Shown: piece after piece, positions 10,568-19,779 of the stretch
How the letters are laid out: each line of letters begins with the position of its first letter
How positions within the stretch are numbered: the stretch's first letter is position 1
Source of the DNA: Prochlorococcus marinus
GTDB lineage: Bacteria > Cyanobacteriota > Cyanobacteriia > PCC-6307 > Cyanobiaceae
Direction of reading: 5' to 3'
Length of the DNA stretch: 64,000 nucleotides
Assembly: GCF_001180305.1 (NCBI RefSeq)
Contig: NZ_CVSX01000042.1
Location: 115,686 to 179,685, forward strand
The notes under the pieces: model-generated
Told to the model about the DNA's origin: nothing
Databases searched by the model: none
What the model saw: the letters and a program-made list of their open reading frames with translations, nothing else
Program-made: the position numbers and the translations under genes

Positions 10568-12103
10568 ATGATTAGAAATTTTTTAAAAATATTTTCTTTT
10601 ATTCCACTCATTTTTTATTTTGGCAAAAGAAGTTATATCGCCTTTGATGAAGGATTTTACGCACTGCAAGCTAGATGGATATTAGATAAAAGCAACTGGA
10701 CTATTCCTCTTTGGTGGGATCAGTATGCATTGGATAGAACAATAGGGGTACAATTTTTAATTGCAAAATCTCAACTTATCTTTGGAAGAAATATTTTTTC
10801 TGCATATCTGCCCACAACAGCAGCTGCTATTTTGATGCTTTTTATAACTTACAAATTACATGAAGAATTTTTTAATAAAAAATATGCAATTGTATCTCCC
10901 CTCATACTTTCTACTACATATCTATGGTTTGACTACTCACACTTAGCAACTCAAGATATTATTTATTCATGTTTAGTCACTTTAGGACTATTTTCTTTAG
11001 TCAAAATAAAAAGTAAAAATAACAAATACTATATTCTTCTTTTTGGAATGTGGATTGGTTTATCTTTCATGATGAAAACTTTTCTAGTTTTTGTCCCTTT
11101 ATTATCACTCTTGCCGTATTTATACATAAAAAAGAATTTTTTATCCACTAAATTTTTTTGGATTGGACTAATCATTGGATTCATTCCCTTTTTATTTTGG
11201 GCATTATCAATAAATCCTTATTTAGAGAAAAATATTATTTTTTACTTAGTTGAAAAGTTCAATACTCTCTCTAACGAAAATACTTTTTCAAATCCTTTCT
11301 ATTATTATTTTTGGAATATTCCCGTTACATTTCTACCATGGAGTATTTTTGCAATTATTGGCACAATTTATAATTTTTCAGACCGTAAAGACGATAAATA
11401 TTTACTTACCTTTTTTCCCATAATATTAATAGCAATATTAAGTGTTTTTTCTACGAAAACTCCCTATTACCCTCTACAAATCTCATCTATCTTGACACTA
11501 AATACTTACGTAGGGATAAATTTTTTATTTAACTCTAAAAGATATAAACAAATTTTTATATTTATAGTTTCAAAAATAATTCCATTATTTTTAATCTCAA
11601 TAACTATCACATATTATTTTTTCTTTAAAAACATTAATAACTTTAATTTCAAGGAAAATACACTTGTATTTCTAGGATTATTATTTTTTGGCCTAACTTG
11701 GTCATTTATAAAACAGAAAAACTCATTCAAGAAAATATTGATAACTCTCATTATTGGGCCTTACTTATTAACTTCATTTCTTCTGCAATCAGGATTATTT
11801 ACTGACAGATCAAGAGAACTTAGAGAAAAAATGGAATATGTATCATCCCTTGATATCGTAAAGAATCAACCTATTAATGTTGATAAAACAGGATTAAACA
11901 AACCCGGATCTCAATCAAAAATAATAAGAATTGCGTTATTGACTCCTAAACTAGGAGAAGGTTTAGAAAGTATTGAAGAGTTGAAAAAATCAGAATTAGC
12001 ATGGACAACTGAATTTAAAGAAATAAAAAACAATGAATTTCCTTATGAGGTTATATATGAAAATGAAATTTTAAAACCATGGAAATTAATATTAAGAAAG
12101 TAA
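10568..12103 (+). CDS. ArnT-like membrane glycosyltransferase (GT39/GT83 type)
   Basis: A 511-residue polytopic membrane protein with about ten or more hydrophobic segments and a small soluble C-terminus. The first loop carries FDEGFYALQARWIL, the acidic motif typical of the PMT/ArnT superfamily, whose members move a sugar from a polyprenyl-phosphate carrier to a lipid or protein on the outer face of the inner membrane. The acceptor is unknown; family names involving aminoarabinose should not be taken literally. It is very rich in Phe, Ile and Asn. It follows tRNA-Thr by 26 bases and precedes a GT2 gene. Confidence is high for the superfamily, low for the substrate. Confidence 0.85.
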   Translation: MIRNFLKIFSFIPLIFYFGKRSYIAFDEGFYALQARWILDKSNWTIPLWWDQYALDRTIGVQFLIAKSQLIFGRNIFSAYLPTTAAAILMLFITYKLHEEFFNKKYAIVSPLILSTTYLWFDYSHLATQDIIYSCLVTLGLFSLVKIKSKNNKYYILLFGMWIGLSFMMKTFLVFVPLLSLLPYLYIKKNFLSTKFFWIGLIIGFIPFLFWALSINPYLEKNIIFYLVEKFNTLSNENTFSNPFYYYFWNIPVTFLPWSIFAIIGTIYNFSDRKDDKYLLTFFPIILIAILSVFSTKTPYYPLQISSILTLNTYVGINFLFNSKRYKQIFIFIVSKIIPLFLISITITYYFFFKNINNFNFKENTLVFLGLLFFGLTWSFIKQKNSFKKILITLIIGPYLLTSFLLQSGLFTDRSRELREKMEYVSSLDIVKNQPINVDKTGLNKPGSQSKIIRIALLTPKLGEGLESIEELKKSELAWTTEFKEIKNNEFPYEVIYENEILKPWKLILRK

Positions 12104-12113
12104 ATAATCTATA

Positions 12114-12124
12114 TATAATATAAT
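12114..12124 (+). promoter_or_regulatory. Candidate -10 boxes for the GT2 gene
   Basis: Two overlapping TATAAT matches (12114-12119 and 12119-12124) stand 25-35 bases before the preferred ATG of the GT2 gene. They suggest this gene has its own promoter despite lying just behind the ArnT-like gene. Confidence 0.35.
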
Positions 12125-12148
12125 TTCGTTATTAAATTGTATAAAGCA

Positions 12149-13240
12149 ATGAAATCCGTTAGTACATGGAGTTTAACGAATAATAAACTTCACGAATTAT
12201 TCAAAAATAATAGTGAATATATTTCAATTAAGGTCCGAGGTAATACTTGGGAGCCTATAACTAGATGGCTTAGATTAGATTCAAGAATTTTTAGAGAAAC
12301 TACTACCAAAGCAAGAATAACTTTATGCGATATTGAATCTCTAGCAGAAATTTATAACTACAGATCCATTAGATGGAAAGCAAAAAAATTAACTCCTTTG
12401 CCTACTAAATTAATTCCAGCATCTTTAAAAAATATCATTCGCAAACTTCCAATAATAAAACAACTTGCTTATGAACTAGAAATAGTTTTTTATAAATACA
12501 CTGAAAATACTTCAAATAATTTAATATCAATAGTAATACCTGCAAGAAATGAAGCTGGCAATAAAGAACTATTAATAAATGCATTAAATAAATTCAAAAA
12601 AATACCAAATAAATTAGAAATTATATTTGTTGAAGGGAATAGCAATGATAATACATATAAAATTCTTGAAGAATTAAAGGAAAATTTTTCAGATTTCTTT
12701 AAGATAAGTCTCTTAAAACAATCCCTTAAAGGGAAAAAAAACGCTGTTGTCGAAGGATTTAATATTTCTTCAGGTGAAACCCTAGCCATAATTGATAGCG
12801 ATTTTACTGTAGATATTGATGATAGTATTTCAGCAATTATGGAATCTACTAAGAATGAAAATATACTGATTAATTGTTCCCGCACGACTTTCCCAATGGA
12901 AAAAGACGCAATGAGATGGGCCAATTATATAGGTAATAGACTCTTTGCAATATTTTTATCAATTCTCATAAATAAGCCAGTATCAGATTCACTTTGTGGA
13001 ACAAAAGTTTTTTCAAGAAAATTCTTCAAACTTATGAAGCAAAATGGAAGTTGGGATTCAAAGTCTGATCCATTTGGAGACTTCACAATAATATTTGAAG
13101 CAGCGAACAATAATATAAAAATACTTAACTATCCTGTAAGGTATTACGCTAGAAAATCTGGAACACCAAATATATCTAGATGGATTGATGGATTAAAACT
13201 GCTTAAAGTATGCTGGATTTATATTATTTCAGATATGTGA
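12149..13240 (+). CDS. Family 2 glycosyltransferase with unrecognised N-terminal region
   Basis: From the ATG chosen here the protein has 363 residues; a TTG twelve bases upstream is an alternative. The GT-A fold begins near residue 125 with ISIVIPARNEAGN and continues through the nucleotide-sugar region to IIDSDFTVDID (DxD-like, near 217) and a DPFGDFTI acceptor-side segment. The first 120 residues, rich in Arg, Lys, Trp and Ile, belong to no domain I recognise and have no clear membrane span. It pairs with the ArnT-like gene and may make the lipid-linked sugar that the latter uses; this is inference from neighbourhood. Confidence 0.8.
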   Translation: MKSVSTWSLTNNKLHELFKNNSEYISIKVRGNTWEPITRWLRLDSRIFRETTTKARITLCDIESLAEIYNYRSIRWKAKKLTPLPTKLIPASLKNIIRKLPIIKQLAYELEIVFYKYTENTSNNLISIVIPARNEAGNKELLINALNKFKKIPNKLEIIFVEGNSNDNTYKILEELKENFSDFFKISLLKQSLKGKKNAVVEGFNISSGETLAIIDSDFTVDIDDSISAIMESTKNENILINCSRTTFPMEKDAMRWANYIGNRLFAIFLSILINKPVSDSLCGTKVFSRKFFKLMKQNGSWDSKSDPFGDFTIIFEAANNNIKILNYPVRYYARKSGTPNISRWIDGLKLLKVCWIYIISDM

Positions 13241-13345
13241 ATTAAAAAAATTTTCAGTAGTATTCTACAAAGATTTTTAATTTCTCCAAATAAGTAATAA
13301 ACTAGTTAGATTCTTAATGATGATTATTCATTAGAATTGCATAGC

Positions 13346-14962
13346 ATGAATTTTAATTTAAAAAAATTAAATAAAAAAAATTTCCAAAGAAAGTACTATG
13401 CAAAAATTCTTACTGTAAGACTTCCATGTAATCCTATATTTCCAATAGGACCTATCTACTTAGCAGATCATATTCATAAATGTTTTCCAAACATAGAGCA
13501 ACAATTTATTGATTTAGCAATAATCCCAACTAATAAAGTCTCCAAATATTTAATTAGAAAAATAGATCAATTTAGGCCTCATATGATTGTTTTTTCATGG
13601 AGAGATATACAAATTTATGCACCTGTCGATGGTAGAAGTGGTAATCCTCTACAAAACTCTTTTGAAGTTTTCTATTCAAGAAATATCCTCAAAAAAATTA
13701 GAGGTTCTTGGGGAGGATTAAAATTAATCGCCTCTCATTATGGAGAAATATATAGAAATACCTCTTTAGTAAAAATGGGACTTAAAAGAGCAGAAAAATA
13801 TAACAAAGATGTAAAAGTAATTCTAGGAGGTGGCGCTGTAAGCGTGTTCTATGAACAATTAGGTAATCTACTGCCAAAAGGAACTGTTATTTCAGTTGGA
13901 GAAGGAGAAAATCTAATAGAGAAAATTATTAAAGATGATTCGATAGAAGAAGAGAGATGTTATCTTGCTGGACAAAAGCCTCGTAACAAATTAATTCATG
14001 AACAGCCTTCAGGCATATTTAAAACTGCCTGCGACTATAAATACATTAAATCAATATGGCCAGAATTTAATTGGTACATAGAAGGCGGGGATTACTATGT
14101 GGGGGTTCAAACGAAAAGAGGATGTCCTCATAATTGTTGTTTCTGTGTTTATACGGTGGTTGAGGGTAAAAAAGTTCGTGTAAATCCTGTTAATGAAGTA
14201 ATAAAAGAAATGAAGCAATTATATGATTTAGGTGTCAGGGGGTTTTGGTTTACAGATGCCCAGTTTATTCCAGCAAAAAAACACATTGAAGATGCAAAAA
14301 CACTTTTGCAAGCTATCAAAGATCAAGGATGGGATGACATTAATTGGGCTGCATACATCAGAGCAGATAATATTGATGCTGATCTAGCTCAGCTTATGGT
14401 TGATACAGGCATGAGTTATTTTGAAATAGGTATTACTTCAGGATCTCAAGAACTTGTTAGAAAAATGAGGTTAGCATATGACCTTGAGACAGTATTAGAT
14501 AATTGCAAAATGCTAGTCAAATCAGGTTTCAAGAATCATGTTTCAGTCAATTACTCATTTAATGTTTTTGATGAAACTCCAAGTACCATCAGACAGACAA
14601 TTGCTTACCACAGAGAATTAGAAAATATTTTTGGGAAAGGCTTAGTTGACCCAGCTATATTCTTCATTGGATTACAACCTCATACTCTTCTTGAAAAGTA
14701 TGCCTTAGATAATAAAATCTTGAAGCCAAATTATAATCCAATGAGCATGATGCCCTGGACGGCAAGAAAACTATTATGGAATCCAGGATCTTTAGGGAAA
14801 AAACTTGGTCAAGTTTGTTTAGAAGCCTTTGATAATAAAGAAGATGAATTTGGTAAAACAGTTATCAACATACTTGAGAGAGAATATGGCAAGTCTTCAC
14901 TTAAAGAATCCCTTAAAGTTCGTCCATTATCTGAAAGGAAATTAGCTCATTCAAAAAAATAA
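13346..14962 (+). CDS. B12-binding-type radical SAM protein
   Basis: A 538-residue protein from the ATG chosen here (a TTG nine bases upstream is possible). About the first 200 residues form a Rossmann-like domain of the cobalamin-binding radical SAM type, with GGGAVSVFYEQLG and VGEGE segments. The 4Fe-4S motif is CPHNCCFC near residues 260-267 (CxxxCxxC), followed by the usual GFWFTDAQF and EIGITSGSQ strands of the radical SAM barrel. Close relatives in marine picocyanobacteria have been named photosystem II high-light acclimation radical SAM protein as I remember it; the reaction is unknown. It converges on clpS with a 12-base gap. Confidence 0.85.
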   Translation: MNFNLKKLNKKNFQRKYYAKILTVRLPCNPIFPIGPIYLADHIHKCFPNIEQQFIDLAIIPTNKVSKYLIRKIDQFRPHMIVFSWRDIQIYAPVDGRSGNPLQNSFEVFYSRNILKKIRGSWGGLKLIASHYGEIYRNTSLVKMGLKRAEKYNKDVKVILGGGAVSVFYEQLGNLLPKGTVISVGEGENLIEKIIKDDSIEEERCYLAGQKPRNKLIHEQPSGIFKTACDYKYIKSIWPEFNWYIEGGDYYVGVQTKRGCPHNCCFCVYTVVEGKKVRVNPVNEVIKEMKQLYDLGVRGFWFTDAQFIPAKKHIEDAKTLLQAIKDQGWDDINWAAYIRADNIDADLAQLMVDTGMSYFEIGITSGSQELVRKMRLAYDLETVLDNCKMLVKSGFKNHVSVNYSFNVFDETPSTIRQTIAYHRELENIFGKGLVDPAIFFIGLQPHTLLEKYALDNKILKPNYNPMSMMPWTARKLLWNPGSLGKKLGQVCLEAFDNKEDEFGKTVINILEREYGKSSLKESLKVRPLSERKLAHSKK

Positions 14963-14974
14963 ATTGAAAGACAT

Positions 14975-15292
14975 TTAATCTTCTTTCTCAATTGAGCTAG
15001 AAATTCCTTTAGATTTTAATGATTCTGAATAAAATTCTGCAGGCTCTAAATCACAGACGATTACCAAACCAACACCCGTATTATGTGCTTCTAACATTAT
15101 AGCAATAGCATCTTGCTCACTTAGTTGAGGAACAACTTCCCTGAGTGAAATAGTGATATACTCCATAGAATTAACTGGATCATTATGAAGTAAAACCTTA
15201 TATTTAGGAGATTTATTTTTTAATTCAACAGGTTTCTTTTCAATCACTGCTGAATTATTACTTACACTTTGCTCAAACCTTATAAATGACAT
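14975..15292 (-). CDS. clpS: ATP-dependent Clp protease adaptor ClpS
   Basis: A 105-residue adaptor that delivers N-degron substrates to the ClpC/ClpP protease. The core YKVLLHNDPVNSMEYI is the ClpS signature, with the HNDPVN Asn-Asp pair that holds the substrate N-terminus. The VVPQLSEQDAIAIMLEAHNTGVG helix follows with the conserved ExH. The N-terminal 25 residues form the flexible extension that enters the chaperone. Cyanobacteria can have ClpS1 and ClpS2; I cannot decide between them. It lies 32 bases downstream of dapL on the same strand. Confidence 0.93.
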   Translation of the reverse strand: MSFIRFEQSVSNNSAVIEKKPVELKNKSPKYKVLLHNDPVNSMEYITISLREVVPQLSEQDAIAIMLEAHNTGVGLVIVCDLEPAEFYSESLKSKGISSSIEKED

Positions 15293-15324
15293 TTAATTTT
15301 GTAAAATTTTTAAGATATTAGTAA

Positions 15325-16551
15325 TTATATATTAATTATTCTCTCCATTGCATCTATGACGTTTATTTTTGAATTGAATGCTGACAAACGAAAATAACCC
15401 TCTCCTGACAATCCAAATCCGCTCCCTGGTGTTCCTACTACACTAACTTTTTGAAGAAGGAAATCAAAAAAATCCCAAGAGGTCATTTTATCAGGAACTT
15501 TGATCCAGATGTAAGGAGCATTGTCACCACCGTAAACTTTATATCCTGAGCTCTGAAGTTTATTCTTCATAAATCTTGCATTTTCCATATAAAAATCAAT
15601 CAAACCTCTCACCTCTTTCTTTCCTTCAGAAGAATAAACTGCCTCTGCTCCTCTTTGAACGATGTAACTGACTCCATTGAATTTTGTAGATTGTCGCCTA
15701 TTCCAAAGTGGCCATAAGTCTATTTCCTCCTTAATTGAGCTGAATCCCTTAAGATTTTTAGGGATTACTGTGTAAGCGCATCTTACTCCAGTGAATCCTG
15801 CATTTTTTGAAAAAGATCTAAATTCAATAGCGCAATCCTTTGCTCCCTCAATCTCATATATTGAATGAGGAATATCCTTATCTTGAATAAACGCTTCATA
15901 TGCCGCATCAAAAAGTATTAAAGATTTGTTTTGAAGTGCATAGTCAACCCACTTTTTCAACTCTTCTTTAGTGAGTGTTGCTCCAGTAGGATTATTTGGA
16001 AAACAAAGGTATAAAATATCAACTTTGTTTTTAGGCAATTCTGGCTGAAAGTTATTTTCCTCATTTATAGGAAGATATGTCAATCCTTGATATGTACCAT
16101 TTTCTAGAGCACTTCCAGTTCTCCCAGTCATAACATTACTATCTACATATACTGGGTAAACAGGATCTGTTACTGCAATTGAATTATCTTTGCCAAGAAT
16201 ATCTAAAATATTGCTACTGTCACATTTAGAACCATCTGAAACAAAAATTTCTTCAGGTGAAATTTCACATCCTCTTGAAATAAAATCATGATCAGATATT
16301 TTTTTTCTGAGCCAAAGGTAGCCTTGTTCTGGTCCATAGCCCCTAAACCCTTCAGTGGTTCCCATATCGTTTAAAGCTTGACACATTGCATCTCTACAAA
16401 CTTTAGGTAATGGCTCTGTTACGTCTCCTATACCGAGCTTAATAATTTTAGAACTGTTATTTGATTGAGAATATATTTTTACTCTTTTAGCAATTTCAGG
16501 AAATAAATAGCCAGCTTTGAGTTTTAAATAATTTTCGTTTACTTGAACCAC
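15325..16551 (-). CDS. dapL: LL-diaminopimelate aminotransferase
   Basis: A PLP enzyme converting tetrahydrodipicolinate directly to LL-diaminopimelate, the cyanobacterial and plant route to lysine and peptidoglycan diaminopimelate. I start it at a GTG giving [11 protein letters not shown] and 408 residues, the usual DapL length; an upstream TTG at 16572 would add seven residues that fit no family start. Seen: [21 protein letters not shown], the FPNNPTGA block, FDAAYEAF and the PLP-lysine K249 in [12 protein letters not shown]. It diverges from rne. Confidence 0.96.
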   Translation of the reverse strand: MVQVNENYLKLKAGYLFPEIAKRVKIYSQSNNSSKIIKLGIGDVTEPLPKVCRDAMCQALNDMGTTEGFRGYGPEQGYLWLRKKISDHDFISRGCEISPEEIFVSDGSKCDSSNILDILGKDNSIAVTDPVYPVYVDSNVMTGRTGSALENGTYQGLTYLPINEENNFQPELPKNKVDILYLCFPNNPTGATLTKEELKKWVDYALQNKSLILFDAAYEAFIQDKDIPHSIYEIEGAKDCAIEFRSFSKNAGFTGVRCAYTVIPKNLKGFSSIKEEIDLWPLWNRRQSTKFNGVSYIVQRGAEAVYSSEGKKEVRGLIDFYMENARFMKNKLQSSGYKVYGGDNAPYIWIKVPDKMTSWDFFDFLLQKVSVVGTPGSGFGLSGEGYFRLSAFNSKINVIDAMERIINI

Positions 16552-16832
16552 TTTTAATAAAAATCTAACCAATATTAGGATAATGGATGAGCGTGCTTTA
16601 GTGGTGATTAAATGTTAATATTATTGTAGTTATGATTAAAAAAATTAATCATTGCTATGAATTCAATTCAAATAGTTTAAAAGTCGTCTAAAAATTTACA
16701 CATAGTAGAAATCAATTATTACTGATTTTAACGAGTAAATAATACTAGTAATAAACAATTTTTTTAAAGATAAAAAATTTAACTCTTTTACTTAGATGAT
16801 TTTCAAAATTCAATTTATCCGGAATCAATTAT
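16552..16832. promoter_or_regulatory. Divergent dapL/rne control region with hairpins
   Basis: About 280 bases without a protein gene. It probably contains the dapL promoter and a long rne 5' leader. An 8-bp hairpin with an A5 loop lies at 16633-16653 (ATGATTAA/TTAATCAT). A second inverted repeat TTATTACT/AGTAATAA spans 16716-16754. A U-rich stretch (ATTTTTTT, then AAAAAATTT and CTCTTTT) lies 30-75 bases before the rne ATG. RNase E genes are often autoregulated by cleavage in such leaders; whether this is so here is inference. Confidence 0.45.
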
Positions 16833-18650
16833 ATGTCTCAGCAAATTATCATCGCTGAGCAGGCTCGAATTGCAGCACTACTCACAGATGATCGAGTTGA
16901 TGAATTAATCGTCGCACAAGGTCAATATCAAATTGGCGATATCTTTTTAGGAACAGTTGAAAATGTTCTTCCTGGTATCGATGCCGCTTTCATAAATATT
17001 GGTGAAAGTGATAAAAATGGATTCATCCATGTATCAGATCTAGGTCCATTAAGACTCAAAAAAGGGATATTAGGAATAACTGAATTACTAGAACCAAAAC
17101 AAAAAGTTCTAGTACAGGTCATGAAAGAACCCACAGGTACTAAAGGACCCAGACTTACAGGTGTTATCACAATACCTGGTAAGTATTTGATATTGCAGCC
17201 ATATGGCCAAGGAGTAAATATTTCTAGGAAAATAAATACAGAAACAGAAAGAAACCGTTTAAAAGCTCTTGGAGTTTTAATAAAGCCACCTAGCACAGGT
17301 TTACTATTTAGAACAGAGGCCGAGAAAATAAAAGAGGAACTTCTTATTGAAGATTTAGAAAATTTAATTCAACAATGGGAAGACATTGTAAAAGTTTCTG
17401 AAACTTCTAATCCACCAAACTTAATAAAAAGAGATGATGATTTCTCTCTAAAAATTTTGAGAGATCATATTAAATCATCAACTAAAAAGATAGTTATAGA
17501 TAGTAAATTTTCAGTAAAAAGGGCAAAAGATTTTTTAATAAATTATGAATCTAATTTGAATATTGATTTTCACGATAATAATTCAAACCAACATATTTTA
17601 GAAAATTACAACATAAAAAAAACAATACAAAAAGCTCTTCAACCTAGAGTAGATCTCCCTTCTGGAGGTTATATAATTATCGAACCAACTGAAGCTCTAA
17701 CAGTAATCGATGTAAACTCCGGCTCATTTACAAGGTCCGCGAACTCAAGACAAACTGTTTTATGGACAAATTGCGAGGCTGCAGTTGAAATTTCAAGACA
17801 AATGAAATTAAGAAATATTGGTGGAGTTATCGTAGTAGATTTTATTGATATGGAATCTAGAAGGGATCAATTCCAATTACTCGAGCATTTTACTTCAGCA
17901 ATAAAAGATGATTCAGCTAGGCCTCAGATAGCTCAGTTAACTGAACTAGGTTTAGTAGAGTTAACCAGAAAAAGACAAGGTCAAAATATATATGAATTAT
18001 TTGGTAAAAAATGTTCTGTCTGCAATGGTACAGGTCATGTGGAAAACCAATTAAATTATGAAATTTCGAATCAACAAATAAATCATTTTGGAGAGAAGCC
18101 TAATAAATCTAATATCATAAAACCATTAGAAATAGATACTTCTCTATCAACTGAAAATCAAGAAAAAATTTTTGAGAAAGAAGACCTTACACTAAAAAAC
18201 ACGAAGAAGGAGGAATCTTCCAATAAAAAAGAAAATGATAATGATGATTTAAATATACTTAATTCAAAAGAAAAAAATATAATATCAGTTGATCTTACTA
18301 ATGATGAAAAAATTGTATTCAGTCAATTAGGTATTAATCCACTGATAAAGTTAGGAAAAGAATATCTAACTAGCAACAATTTTGTGATTTTAAAAGACAA
18401 AAGTAAAGAAAAAAGTTTAGATAATAAAAAACCGCCCGCAAAACAAGTCAAAAAAACCTCAAAATCTAAAGAAGCTGATGAGATTAAGGCTAATATTGAA
18501 ACAAATTCAAATTCTAAAGATAAATCAACAGAAAAAATTAATGAGAATGAGAAAGTTTTAATTTCAAATATAAACGAGGAAGTTGAACTCACAGATGAGA
18601 TAAACAATGCAAGAAAAAAAAGAAGAAGGTCTTCAGCAAAAATTGATTAA
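16833..18650 (+). CDS. rne: Ribonuclease E/G
   Basis: The 605-residue endoribonuclease that starts most mRNA decay and processes rRNA and tRNA precursors. Seen in order: an S1 RNA-binding domain from about 35 ([19 protein letters not shown]), the 5'-sensor region, the catalytic Mg-binding segment [14 protein letters not shown], and the Zn-link cysteines in CSVCNGTG. A roughly 200-residue disordered Lys/Asn/Glu-rich tail ends in the basic KKRRRSSA. In cyanobacteria a short Arg-rich peptide ending RRSSA recruits polynucleotide phosphorylase, and this end fits it. The last 44 bases overlap rnhB. The long leader suggests post-transcriptional control. Confidence 0.96.
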   Translation: MSQQIIIAEQARIAALLTDDRVDELIVAQGQYQIGDIFLGTVENVLPGIDAAFINIGESDKNGFIHVSDLGPLRLKKGILGITELLEPKQKVLVQVMKEPTGTKGPRLTGVITIPGKYLILQPYGQGVNISRKINTETERNRLKALGVLIKPPSTGLLFRTEAEKIKEELLIEDLENLIQQWEDIVKVSETSNPPNLIKRDDDFSLKILRDHIKSSTKKIVIDSKFSVKRAKDFLINYESNLNIDFHDNNSNQHILENYNIKKTIQKALQPRVDLPSGGYIIIEPTEALTVIDVNSGSFTRSANSRQTVLWTNCEAAVEISRQMKLRNIGGVIVVDFIDMESRRDQFQLLEHFTSAIKDDSARPQIAQLTELGLVELTRKRQGQNIYELFGKKCSVCNGTGHVENQLNYEISNQQINHFGEKPNKSNIIKPLEIDTSLSTENQEKIFEKEDLTLKNTKKEESSNKKENDNDDLNILNSKEKNIISVDLTNDEKIVFSQLGINPLIKLGKEYLTSNNFVILKDKSKEKSLDNKKPPAKQVKKTSKSKEADEIKANIETNSNSKDKSTEKINENEKVLISNINEEVELTDEINNARKKRRRSSAKID

Positions 18651-19263
18651 TATATCCGAGGTTGGATTAGATGAAGTGGGAAGAGGAGCTGTTTTTGGAC
18701 CAGTTTTCTCAGCAGTTGTAGTATTAAATCAAAAAAATAAATCAACCTTAAAACAATTAGGTGTAAAAGATAGTAAGAAGTTAACTCCCAAAAAAAGAAA
18801 ATTACTTTTACCGAAAATTTTATTTCTTTGCTCAGATTATGGAATTGGGCAATCCTCAGCCAAAGAAATAGATAAGCTTGGCATCAGAGTTGCAACTGAA
18901 CTTTCAATGATAAGAGCTTTAAGAAAATTAAAAAAAAAACCATCTGAACTAATAATTGATGGACCTTTATTATTGAGACCATGGAGCGGGATTCAGAGGA
19001 ATATAATATCAGGAGATTCAAAATTTACTTCAATAGCTTCAGCAAGCATACTTGCAAAAGTATCTCGAGATAATCTAATGGAAAGGTTAGAAAAAAAATA
19101 CTCAGGATACTTAATATTTAAAAATAAAGGTTACGGTACCAAAGAACATCTCTCAATGATTAAAGAAAAAGGCATTACTAATCTTCATAGGAAAAGTTTT
19201 TTAAAAAATCAAATCTTTTTTAATTCACACCAATCTAAAAAATCTTTCACTAATTGCTTTTGA
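18607..19263 (+). CDS. rnhB: Ribonuclease HII
   Basis: Removes RNA from RNA-DNA hybrids and starts repair of misincorporated ribonucleotides. The 218-residue product has the type II signature [15 protein letters not shown] with metal ligands D22 and E23, then LIIDGPLLL and [19 protein letters not shown] carrying the remaining acidic ligands. The ATG lies within rne in another frame, 44 bases before the rne stop, so it is probably translated by coupling from rne. The 3' end overlaps the convergent DUF1997 gene by 55 bases. Confidence 0.95.
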   Translation: MQEKKEEGLQQKLINISEVGLDEVGRGAVFGPVFSAVVVLNQKNKSTLKQLGVKDSKKLTPKKRKLLLPKILFLCSDYGIGQSSAKEIDKLGIRVATELSMIRALRKLKKKPSELIIDGPLLLRPWSGIQRNIISGDSKFTSIASASILAKVSRDNLMERLEKKYSGYLIFKNKGYGTKEHLSMIKEKGITNLHRKSFLKNQIFFNSHQSKKSFTNCF

Positions 19264-19727
19264 ACCCTTGACTTTATACCTAACAAAATTGTGTTTAAGA
19301 CAGAGTGACCTGTAGATTCTAAAATTTTCTTTGGTACTAGCTTCAATAAAGGCGGTTGGCTTACAGATACCCCTAAAAGTGCCTCTCCTTCTAATCCAAT
19401 ATCAGTTGCTTCCAAATTAGCTTTCAAAATAAGATTAAAGTCATCTATCATCCCCAAACCATCCAATTTACTGTCGAGGGCACTCATTCTTAAAATTCCA
19501 TCCTTATTCTCTACCGCAATTGAAACAACAGGGTTAATATCTAATTGAAAAACCTTAAAACTTGTTACTGTATACTTGTATCTACCTTCTCCTTCAGGTA
19601 ATAATTTTTTGGAGTCCAGCATTGCTCCAACAACTCTTTCTTCTTCCAAAAGATATTTAGAAAGATATTCTTTATTTCGTGTTACAGAGAGCTTTAGTTT
19701 CTGTTTAGCAGAAAAAGATAATAGCAT
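19209..19727 (-). CDS. DUF1997 family protein
   Basis: A 172-residue protein matching the cyanobacterial and plastid DUF1997 family. It starts [15 protein letters not shown], has a central [15 protein letters not shown] strand, and has a [26 protein letters not shown] C-terminal segment. It looks like a soluble lipid- or pigment-binding-like beta-rich domain, but no function is established that I know. No signal peptide or membrane span is seen. It converges on rnhB with a 55-base coding overlap and diverges from pheA across 52 bases. Confidence 0.8.
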   Translation of the reverse strand: MLLSFSAKQKLKLSVTRNKEYLSKYLLEEERVVGAMLDSKKLLPEGEGRYKYTVTSFKVFQLDINPVVSIAVENKDGILRMSALDSKLDGLGMIDDFNLILKANLEATDIGLEGEALLGVSVSQPPLLKLVPKKILESTGHSVLNTILLGIKSRVQKQLVKDFLDWCELKKI

Positions 19728-19779
19728 TTTCTATATACCTCCAATGCTTATTTGATCTCTTTTTTTCTTACAATCAATC

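Noticed and set aside
10470..13400. Possible tRNA-Thr integration island with an att duplicate
   Set aside because: I looked for a second copy of the tRNA 3' end (GGTTCAATTCCAATTATCGG) beyond the sugar genes and found only an 8-base chance match near 12917. No integrase is present.
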